In this document: positions 1-4,458 of the stretch, piece by piece
How positions within the stretch are numbered: the stretch's first letter is position 1
Layout of the letters: each line of letters opens with the position of its first letter
DNA from: Bacteroidota bacterium
GTDB taxonomy: Bacteria > Bacteroidota > Ignavibacteria > UBA10030 > UBA6906
Direction: 5' to 3'
DNA: 5,830 nucleotides
Assembly (NCBI GenBank): GCA_003541875.1
Contig: DPLS01000014.1
Span: 1 to 5,830, forward strand
Position numbers and translations under genes: made by a program
The notes under the pieces: model-generated
What the model was told of the DNA's origin: nothing
Databases searched by the model: none
The model's input: the letters and a program-made list of their open reading frames with translations, nothing else

Positions 1-362
1 GTCCGTTGTCGGTACGAAATCCGAATAACCTTTGAAGCGCGAGGGGGCATGTTGAGAGCAAAAGAAACGCCGTTGACTCCACTTTCGAAAGGCAACAGCT
101 CTTCCGTTTCAGCATCGTGAATGTGAACCGAATCTGCAAGCGGAATCGCATCGGTGTTGAGCAGCGGGTAGAATATCGGCCAGAGTACAGCGTGATCCCC
201 GGTGTTCCTGAATTCGTACCTGCCATCAAGCATACAGTAGTCTCCATGCACGCGAACAGAAATCTCCTCGCTCACAAATTGCGCCAGGGACGATGCACCC
301 AAAACCAGTTGGATCGCTGCCCCAACTGCAATGAGTAGCCAAACACAACGGATGCGTCGCAT
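1..362 (-). CDS. Exported protein of unknown function, N-terminal part (runs off the left edge)
   Basis: The minus strand is open from ATG 362-360 to the window edge: 120 complete codons with no stop. Residues 2-5 are basic (RRIR), residues 7-22 are hydrophobic, and the segment ending S25-L26-A27 before Q28 is a good signal peptidase I site, so the protein is probably exported. The mature part looks beta-rich, with a GRYEFRNTG stretch at 47-55, WPIFYPLL at 61-68 and KVIRISYRQR at 111-120, alternating hydrophobic and polar residues as in a beta-sandwich. I do not recognise the family. GGCGGA lies a few bases before this ATG as a weak ribosome site. An in-frame ATG at 428-426 would add 22 residues but has no visible ribosome site and would put the signal peptide far from the N terminus, so 362 is preferred. 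Reading frame is well supported; function is unknown. Confidence 0.75.
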   Translation of the reverse strand, partial: MRRIRCVWLLIAVGAAIQLVLGASSLAQFVSEEISVRVHGDYCMLDGRYEFRNTGDHAVLWPIFYPLLNTDAIPLADSVHIHDAETEELLPFESGVNGVSFALNMPPRASKVIRISYRQR

Positions 363-803
363 TGATTCCGCCGTTCTGACCAGGAACGCGACAAACAACG
401 GGGTCAAGCGAGAGCACTCACTGATCATGACGTTGATGGACGGCTGCGAAAGCCTGATTGATTGGAACCATTGACCTGCCAAAGGCACAACACCTGATTG
501 CTGCCCAAGAAAATGAACGACCTCCGTTGTCGGCCCGAAAAGCAGAGCGAACAAAGGAGGTCAATCTACTGAGGTCAGAGCAGAAGTACGGCCCCGTCGG
601 GAGTGCCTGATTGTTGCCACTACTTGCCGGGTGACGTCGTCAATCAAAAAGACTACAGGGAACTGGAGTGACTACAACGAGAAGTTATTCCGATTCCAAA
701 AGAAAGTCAAGCAGTGGCGGGAAAAAATGCGATCACACAAAACGGAGTATGCAATCCGAATCTCTCATTGGGAAATGACACCAGACATTGGTGCCACCGA
801 GTG
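363..803. other. Gene-poor stretch between apaG and the exported-protein gene
   Basis: This stretch of about 440 bases has no convincing gene on the minus strand, where stops are dense in all frames. It holds a 12-bp inverted repeat (519-562), three copies of CCTGATTG (453-460, 493-500, 606-613), and an open frame on the plus strand from 517 to the TAG at 805-807 with no good start. The promoter of the exported-protein gene should lie here on the minus strand, but I could not pick one out with confidence. Confidence 0.6.
519..562. repeat. 12-bp inverted repeat (11 of 12 paired), possible stem-loop or operator
   Basis: GACCTCCGTTGT at 519-530 pairs with ACAAAGGAGGTC at 551-562, with a single G-A mismatch and a 20-base loop. 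There is no T-tract next to either arm, so it does not look like an intrinsic terminator. On the plus strand the right arm contains AAAGGAGGT, a perfect Shine-Dalgarno match, but no start codon follows at a usable distance. It could be an operator, an RNA stem or a remnant of a mobile element. Confidence 0.5.
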
Positions 804-1187
804 TTAGTTCGCTGCTGCACGCAGGATAAATCGGGGGATTGTCACTCTGAATTCGTCGCCATTCTCGCGACGCATTAGGTACGTTCCCTCCATCGAACCC
901 TCAAATGTCTCAAGAATGCAGAAACTATTGTAGTCGTGAGATTCTCCCGGGGAAATGACCGGCTGCTTTCCGACAACACCTTCTCCTTCAACCTGTTTTG
1001 AATCTCCGTGTGCATCTGAAATAAACCAATGTCGGTGGATCAGCTGTACCGGTTCCCCGGAATTGTTGGTGATCCGAATGAAGTAGGCGAAGACGAACTT
1101 TCTACGAATAATATCCGACTGCCCGTCCAGATATACCGGATGGGCTGTGACAGTGATCCCTTCGGTTGTCGCTGTGTATGTGCTCAT
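804..1187 (-). CDS. apaG: ApaG family protein
   Basis: A full-length ApaG of 127 residues, close to the usual size of about 125. ApaG is a small soluble beta-sandwich (fibronectin-III-like) protein. Its name comes from the E. coli apaH operon, and the Salmonella homologue was linked to cobalt/magnesium efflux (CorD), but its biochemical role is not settled. The family signature is visible: the strand FAYFIRITNN at 33-42, HRHWFISDAHG at 51-61, the glycine-rich VEGEGVVGKQPVISPGE at 66-82, and the C-terminal METY-like block with GSMEGTYLMR at 97-106 and VTIPRFIL at 115-122. The start at ATG 1187-1185 gives the normal N terminus; upstream there is no strong Shine-Dalgarno. Here it is not beside apaH or ksgA. 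Its stop overlaps the stop of a doubtful plus-strand open frame. It probably has its own promoter at 1245-1273. Confidence 0.95.
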   Translation of the reverse strand: MSTYTATTEGITVTAHPVYLDGQSDIIRRKFVFAYFIRITNNSGEPVQLIHRHWFISDAHGDSKQVEGEGVVGKQPVISPGESHDYNSFCILETFEGSMEGTYLMRRENGDEFRVTIPRFILRAAAN

Positions 1188-1244
1188 GGATTCAGATACT
1201 CGATTGAACTTTGGATTCGAAGCTGCACAGCAAGAGACACAACT

Positions 1245-1273
1245 AAAATACGGAGAAGTCCAAGGGATATCAA
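1245..1273 (-). promoter_or_regulatory. Predicted sigma70-like promoter for apaG
   Basis: On the minus strand a TTGATA -35 box (1273-1268) is separated by exactly 17 bases from a TATTTT -10 box (1250-1245). Transcription would begin near 1238 and give a leader of about 50 bases before the apaG ATG. It lies within the 144-base gap after the second response regulator, so apaG is probably not dependent on that operon. TATTTTAG is also one base from the Bacteroides TAnnTTTG element. Predicted from sequence only. Confidence 0.5.
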
Positions 1274-1331
1274 GCCCGGTACTGGCGAGGCATCAGTTGA
1301 GCACCCACGTTCTCAAGTGTAAGGTAAACCC

Positions 1332-1733
1332 TCATGAAGCACGCACCGATACTTCGTCGCCCGAAACACAACCTCGTCGGCGACCGAGTTCATCCACAAT
1401 CTGTAACACCCGGTCAAACGGCACCTTATTCACCATGAAGTCAAGGCCCGGTAAGTCGAGGGGGGTTGAGACACGCAGGATAGTGTATCCTGTAATGTAG
1501 ACAAAGGGGAGATCACAAAATCGGTCATCACTTCGGATCGTGTCATGAAATTGAGTGCCCGAGCAGTGAGGCATGTGAACGTCGGAAATAACGAGATGGA
1601 CGGGAACTCGTTGGAGCAAGTCGTACGCTGAGTGGCCATTGTCAGCAGTGACTACAGTGTGCCCGTAAAGCTCTAATGCCTCCCGCAATACGCTTTGGAA
1701 TTGTGGATCGTCCTCAGCGAGAAGTATGTGCAT
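1332..1733 (-). CDS. Single-domain response regulator (receiver only), second of a tandem pair
   Basis: A 133-residue protein consisting of one CheY-like receiver domain (about 1-116) and a short basic tail with no output domain. The phosphorylation site is complete: acidic pair E7-D8, phosphoacceptor D51 in VISDVHMP, switch T81 in FVYITGY and K103. Such stand-alone receivers act through protein contacts, for example in phosphorelays or on a partner enzyme; the partner kinase is not in this window. The ATG at 1733-1731 is chosen because AAAGGGGGA lies 7 bases before it and the protein then starts directly with the first beta strand (MHILLAEDD). A TTG start at 1772 would add 13 non-family residues. 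It follows the paralogous receiver gene by 35 bases, so the two are probably one operon. Without gaps it is about 34 percent identical to its neighbour over residues 1-103. Confidence 0.92.
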   Translation of the reverse strand: MHILLAEDDPQFQSVLREALELYGHTVVTADNGHSAYDLLQRVPVHLVISDVHMPHCSGTQFHDTIRSDDRFCDLPFVYITGYTILRVSTPLDLPGLDFMVNKVPFDRVLQIVDELGRRRGCVSGDEVSVRAS

Positions 1734-1740
1734 GGATTCG

Positions 1741-1749
1741 TCCCCCTTT
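1741..1749 (-). promoter_or_regulatory. Ribosome binding site that fixes the start of the second receiver gene
   Basis: The minus strand reads AAAGGGGGA here, 7 bases before ATG 1733-1731. This supports the 133-residue product over the longer version from TTG 1772. Confidence 0.65.
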
Positions 1750-1768
1750 ACACAGCGAACACGCCCGG

Positions 1769-2170
1769 TCAACAGGCAGCACTTTCATGTCCCTTCGATC
1801 GGCGTCTTCCCCCACTTGCAAAATGACTCAGGAAGAAGAGTAGGTTGGGTATTGGCATTGCCTTCTCAAATTTCAAATCGATACTGGGGTCCTCAACTTT
1901 TGCGGCATCCCTAAGCTCGCGGTAGCCGGAATTCCAGGCGAATGGGAGGTGCTTGAGCTTGGGGTCTTGACGTATGTACCGATGCAAGCTCATACCATTC
2001 ATCTTCGGCATACTGATGTCAGAGAGGATAAAATCCACCGGTACCTCTTTCAGTTTCGAGAGTGCCTCTTCCCCGTCGTGAACTGCGGTCACGTCGTAAC
2101 CGTGGAGTTGGAGGATTTCAGCAAGAAGCCCCAGATACACCGGGTCGTTATCGACAACCATGATCTTCAT
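1769..2170 (-). CDS. Single-domain response regulator (receiver only), first of a tandem pair, divergent active site
   Basis: A 133-residue CheY-like receiver (about 1-117) followed by a basic tail (GGRRRSKGHES) with no DNA-binding or enzymatic output domain. The phosphoacceptor is D51 in ILSDISMP and the lysine is K103. Three positions depart from the norm: the second residue of the acidic pair is N8 (VVDNDP), the switch threonine is S81 (FAWNSGY), and K103 is followed by A rather than P. D51, S81 and K103 fall at exactly the same residue numbers as D51, T81 and K103 in the downstream receiver, and both proteins are 133 residues long, pointing to tandem duplication. ATG 2170-2168 follows GGATAGGT, a fair ribosome site, by several bases. 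It leads the presumed two-gene operon. Function in a specific pathway cannot be told from sequence. Confidence 0.92.
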   Translation of the reverse strand: MKIMVVDNDPVYLGLLAEILQLHGYDVTAVHDGEEALSKLKEVPVDFILSDISMPKMNGMSLHRYIRQDPKLKHLPFAWNSGYRELRDAAKVEDPSIDLKFEKAMPIPNLLFFLSHFASGGRRRSKGHESAAC

Positions 2171-2382
2171 TGTACCGACCTATCCTTTTCATGCTACCGT
2201 GTGTGTATGTTTCGGCAAGCACTCCTAGTGCAAAAGGAAAGCCAGACGTTTCGAACCAGTTTCTGCCCGGATTCTCACTGGATTCGGTGTCTGGTCAACG
2301 TGGTCGATTGTGAATTGTAGAATGGAACGGCGGCGGGGAAAGTCTGAATGGATGGTTCGAGAAGTGGGATCTTCCTCCCCAC
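2171..2382 (-). other. Leader and probable promoter region of the receiver operon
   Basis: About 210 bases lie between the cold-shock terminator and the first receiver gene, so the receiver promoter should be here. A TACAAT -10-like hexamer sits at 2319-2314 on the minus strand, but no good -35 is found 17 bases upstream; TTGACC at about 2300 has a correct spacing to a poor -10 only. The palindrome GCACTCCTAGTGC (2219-2231; arms of 5, centre of 3) lies about 50 bases before the start codon and could be a regulator site. No gene is seen in this stretch. Confidence 0.35.
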
Positions 2383-2419
2383 AAAAAAACATCCCGACCC
2401 ACCTTCCAGCGGATCGGGA
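2383..2419 (-). terminator. Intrinsic terminator of the cold-shock gene
   Basis: On the minus strand the arm TCCCGATCC (2419-2411) pairs with GGGTCGGGA (2400-2392) over 9 bp with one G-T wobble and a 10-base loop, followed by TG and a run of seven T (2389-2383). It begins 21 bases after the cold-shock stop codon, the classic position and form of a Rho-independent terminator. Confidence 0.85.
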
Positions 2420-2440
2420 GTTGCTGCTTTGGCAGATGCG

Positions 2441-2641
2441 TTAGATTTTGCTAACGTTGGTTGCTTGGAGACCTTTTGGGCCTCGCTCGAGCTCGAACTG
2501 AACCTGGTCACCCTCGTTCAGATTCTTATAGCCGTCACCGGTAATGGCCTTGTAGTGCACGAACACGTCTTCGCCACCCGGACGAGAAATAAACCCGAAG
2601 CCTTTGGCTCCGTTGAACCACTTTACTGTACCCTTTTCCAT
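2441..2641 (-). CDS. csp: Cold-shock domain protein (CspA family)
   Basis: A 66-residue single cold-shock domain, the usual size for bacterial Csp proteins. These are five-stranded OB-fold proteins that bind single-stranded RNA and DNA and melt RNA structure, often as RNA chaperones and antiterminators. The family features are clear: KWFN at 7-10, RNP1 KGFGFI at 13-18, RNP2 VFVH at 26-29, the [14 protein letters not shown] block at 44-57 and the ending LQATNVSKI. The ATG 2641-2639 is chosen because AAAGGAT (2655-2649) lies 7 bases before it and the protein then begins MEKGTVKWF; a longer frame back to 2686 adds 15 residues absent from the family. The gene is monocistronic, with a promoter near 2842-2872, a long leader containing a terminator-like hairpin, and its own intrinsic terminator. 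RNP2 is followed by YKAI where FSAI or YSAI is commoner. Confidence 0.97.
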   Translation of the reverse strand: MEKGTVKWFNGAKGFGFISRPGGEDVFVHYKAITGDGYKNLNEGDQVQFELERGPKGLQATNVSKI

Positions 2642-2648
2642 GGGACAG

Positions 2649-2655
2649 ATCCTTT
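2649..2655 (-). promoter_or_regulatory. Ribosome binding site of the cold-shock gene
   Basis: AAAGGAT on the minus strand, 7 bases before ATG 2641-2639, decides between this start and the longer in-frame start at 2686. Confidence 0.65.
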
Positions 2656-2716
2656 CTTTTATACAAATCCGCAACCCGGCGGACACGGTGCGTACATCGA
2701 AGTGGTGTGCCTTTAT

Positions 2717-2759
2717 AAAAAAATCGCAGTCAAGGTCATCGTTGCACCAAGGCTGCGAT
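2717..2759 (-). promoter_or_regulatory. Terminator-like hairpin in the cold-shock leader (candidate attenuator)
   Basis: On the minus strand ATCGCAG (2759-2753) pairs perfectly with CTGCGAT (2729-2723) across a 23-base loop, and the last T begins a run of seven T (2723-2717). The structure sits about 75 bases upstream of the cold-shock start codon and about 80 bases downstream of the predicted transcription start. It could therefore stop transcription inside the leader unless an alternative fold or a bound protein prevents it. The loop is long and the stem short, so strength is uncertain. Confidence 0.5.
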
Positions 2760-2841
2760 CAGTATTCTGCTACGGGTTTGTACAAAAGAACTCTAGCGAA
2801 CCTGCAAAAGCCCAACAACGGTGTACTGTTAGTTGACGGGT

Positions 2842-2872
2842 CAAATATAGCCCAGTCTGAATAAAAAAGCAA
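2842..2872 (-). promoter_or_regulatory. Predicted promoter of the cold-shock gene
   Basis: On the minus strand TTGCTT (2872-2867) is followed after exactly 17 bases by TATATT (2849-2844), and the latter continues as TATATTTG (2849-2842), an exact match to the Bacteroides -7 consensus TAnnTTTG. Transcription would start near 2837, giving a leader of about 195 bases. Both a sigma70-type and a Bacteroidota-type reading therefore place the promoter here. Confidence 0.6.
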
Positions 2873-3078
2873 GAATAAATTTGCCCACAATCTCGCCCCG
2901 ACCATGCCAGATCACAAGTTGGTTTTTGCAGTTCCCGAGAATGGAAATCAAGAAACAGGATCTCCTCCCCGGCCTCTGGGACTGAGTCGTTAAGGCATTC
3001 ACAAAGTCACCAGGAACAACCTGCGACTAACATCTTGCACAAGAATCGGCAAGTGTTCGAGAGCTTTCAGCAGCCGGT
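2873..3078. other. Spacer downstream of the C1 peptidase gene
   Basis: No gene is seen on either strand. A weak hairpin on the minus strand (GCAA 2884-2881 with TTGC 2872-2869, then six T at 2868-2863) may end the peptidase transcript, but its 4-bp stem is marginal and it overlaps the -35 box of the cold-shock promoter. Confidence 0.4.
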
Positions 3079-4314
3079 TCAATCCTTGAACTTCTTCAGG
3101 ATATCTTCTGCAGCGTCTTTGTGCACCATAAAGTCAAGCATCTTCAGCTTGACATAGTCTTCATGATAGAAATAGTACCCGGGATGAGTGTTGTTCCGGG
3201 AACCGCTTCCGGAGTCCTTGATAAGGTACCAATCGCCGCCGGGAGTTTCCTTGAAGCCAACAAGGTGGATGCCGTGATCATCGGTCGACGTCGAGTTGCT
3301 GAAGCGCATCTGCCGGGCATTCTCATCAATGTACGCCGCCGGGATATCAAACGAAGGTACAACTGCAACGCCAGCATGTCCTTCCAATCCAGGTTCAGAG
3401 GTATCCCCCCCGAGCGCCATTGTGAAACCTTTGCGGATGGCACGCTTCAGCATCATCATATACTCATCCAATGGGATGTTGTAATACTGCTGGCTGTGCC
3501 ACCAATTGTCGGACACCTCATACTCTACTTGTTGGTAGTATGGCTTTTCCGCAAGCGACATGAATTCGACATAGTCATCGAGATTCAGCTTGACCACCTT
3601 GTCGAGATACTCACGCGGAGTCATCTTCATTCCGTCGACCAAGATGCTTGTGGGGGGTTCTCCAAGATAGTGATTGAGGATGGACTTGATGGTCGAAATG
3701 GCAACCTCTTCATTCCACGCTTGAGATGTCTTGAGCGAGGTGAGATAGTCCTTCATTTCCTGGAAGAGAGCTGCGTGACCGTGAAATTTCTGGTGCGGTT
3801 TCATGCCTGTATATGCCTCGGCGGGAAGAGTCCCATACAGTTTCCAGATTCTGGGAACAGCATTCGCTTCGGAGCCTTGGCCGAATTCTGAATCCCCCCT
3901 TTCCTGAACGTAGCGTCGCGCCTTCTCTACATACTCCCAGTAAACCGTGTACAGCTCTGACAGTTTGATCTCCCGTTTGGCGAGGCGATGGATTTCCGAC
4001 TCGAAGAATGAGATGGTGGAGAATGCCCAACACATTCCCGACTCCCCCTGGGAAATCGGCGGTGTGCACCAGTAGCTGGTGAACTCGGTGGTGGCCTTCG
4101 GCAAATCGAGACTGCTGAAATCGATCCGCCACTTCCTCTCGGGCTTGACGGGTTTCTTGTTGTAGGTTCCAACTTCCTTCTTGATGGAATCCATGAACTC
4201 ATTCTTCGGCTCAACAAAGATTCCTCGGTCCTTCCTCTCGCCCTGAGCAGGAAGCTGACCCACTGAAACAGCAACCGCTACCGCACACGTAATAACAGCA
4301 GATAAGAATTTCAT
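3079..4314 (-). CDS. Secreted papain-fold cysteine peptidase, bleomycin hydrolase/PepC-like (C1B)
   Basis: A 411-residue exported protein. Residues 1-23 form a signal peptide (K2, hydrophobic 3-18, cleavage probably after LPA at 21-23). The papain-type active site is visible: oxyanion-hole Q89 and nucleophile C95 in ISQGESGMCWAFST, catalytic H347 in DDHGIHLVGF (aligning with HAMVLTGV of PepC and HAVAAVGY of papain), then IKDSGSGS at 365-372 where papain and PepC have a K/E-NSWG motif. So the usual Asn is D367 and the following Trp is Gly. The large insert between C95 and H347 and the C-terminal FMVHKDA resemble the bleomycin-hydrolase branch, whose classical members are cytosolic aminopeptidases; an exported version suggests extracytoplasmic peptide degradation. 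ATG 4314-4312 is used because it begins the signal peptide and follows AAAGAGAG; the longer frame to 4443 runs through a terminator-like hairpin. Family is firm, exact specificity is not. Confidence 0.9.
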   Translation of the reverse strand: MKFLSAVITCAVAVAVSVGQLPAQGERKDRGIFVEPKNEFMDSIKKEVGTYNKKPVKPERKWRIDFSSLDLPKATTEFTSYWCTPPISQGESGMCWAFSTISFFESEIHRLAKREIKLSELYTVYWEYVEKARRYVQERGDSEFGQGSEANAVPRIWKLYGTLPAEAYTGMKPHQKFHGHAALFQEMKDYLTSLKTSQAWNEEVAISTIKSILNHYLGEPPTSILVDGMKMTPREYLDKVVKLNLDDYVEFMSLAEKPYYQQVEYEVSDNWWHSQQYYNIPLDEYMMMLKRAIRKGFTMALGGDTSEPGLEGHAGVAVVPSFDIPAAYIDENARQMRFSNSTSTDDHGIHLVGFKETPGGDWYLIKDSGSGSRNNTHPGYYFYHEDYVKLKMLDFMVHKDAAEDILKKFKD

Positions 4315-4340
4315 GGTAGCTCTCTTTGGATGTGTGAGAC

Positions 4341-4381
4341 AAAAGAAATGGCGGCGTAACCTCTTGGTCGTGCCGCCACTT
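4341..4381 (-). terminator. Terminator-like hairpin between the BNR-repeat gene and the peptidase gene
   Basis: On the minus strand AAGTGGCGGC (4381-4372) pairs with GCCGCCATTT (4355-4346) over 10 bp with one G-T wobble and a 16-base loop, followed by CTTTTG. It lies 78 bases after the stop of the upstream gene and 27 bases before the peptidase start. The GC-rich stem is strong, while the T-tract is broken by one C. It may end the upstream transcript or act as an attenuator for the peptidase gene. Confidence 0.6.
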
Positions 4382-4458
4382 ATACGAATGAACGACTGTT
4401 TCAAACCACCTACGAAACCCGCTTTATCCGAATCCTGCTCCAAGATACGGAGAACAAC

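Noticed and set aside
363..428. Longer version of the left-edge exported protein beginning at ATG 428-426
   Set aside because: No ribosome site precedes it, and it would place 22 residues in front of a standard signal peptide. It cannot be fully excluded.
1..540. Imperfect direct repeat: 2-19 and 523-540 share 16 of 18 bases, including an 11-base exact match
   Set aside because: In a window this size about one such pair within two mismatches is not surprising, and the left copy lies inside the exported-protein coding frame. No further copies were seen.
1297..1316. Hairpin TTGAG/CTCAA after the second receiver gene as a terminator
   Set aside because: Only 5 bp of stem and no T-tract follows, so it is not a convincing intrinsic terminator.
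1734..1772. Longer version of the second receiver beginning at TTG 1772
   Set aside because: The extra 13 residues are outside the receiver fold, and AAAGGGGGA sits at the right distance before ATG 1733-1731.
2348..2836. A 162-codon open frame on the plus strand across the cold-shock gene
   Set aside because: It runs antisense to an unmistakable cold-shock domain, its terminator and its leader. The translation is low in family-like features.
3121..3891. A 256-codon open frame on the plus strand opposite the C1 peptidase
   Set aside because: It is antisense to a gene with an intact signal peptide and catalytic motifs. Its translation resembles no family and it has no ribosome site; it is a shadow of the peptidase codon pattern.
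4315..4443. Longer version of the C1 peptidase beginning at 4443
   Set aside because: The 43 extra residues would bury the signal peptide and be encoded across a terminator-like hairpin.
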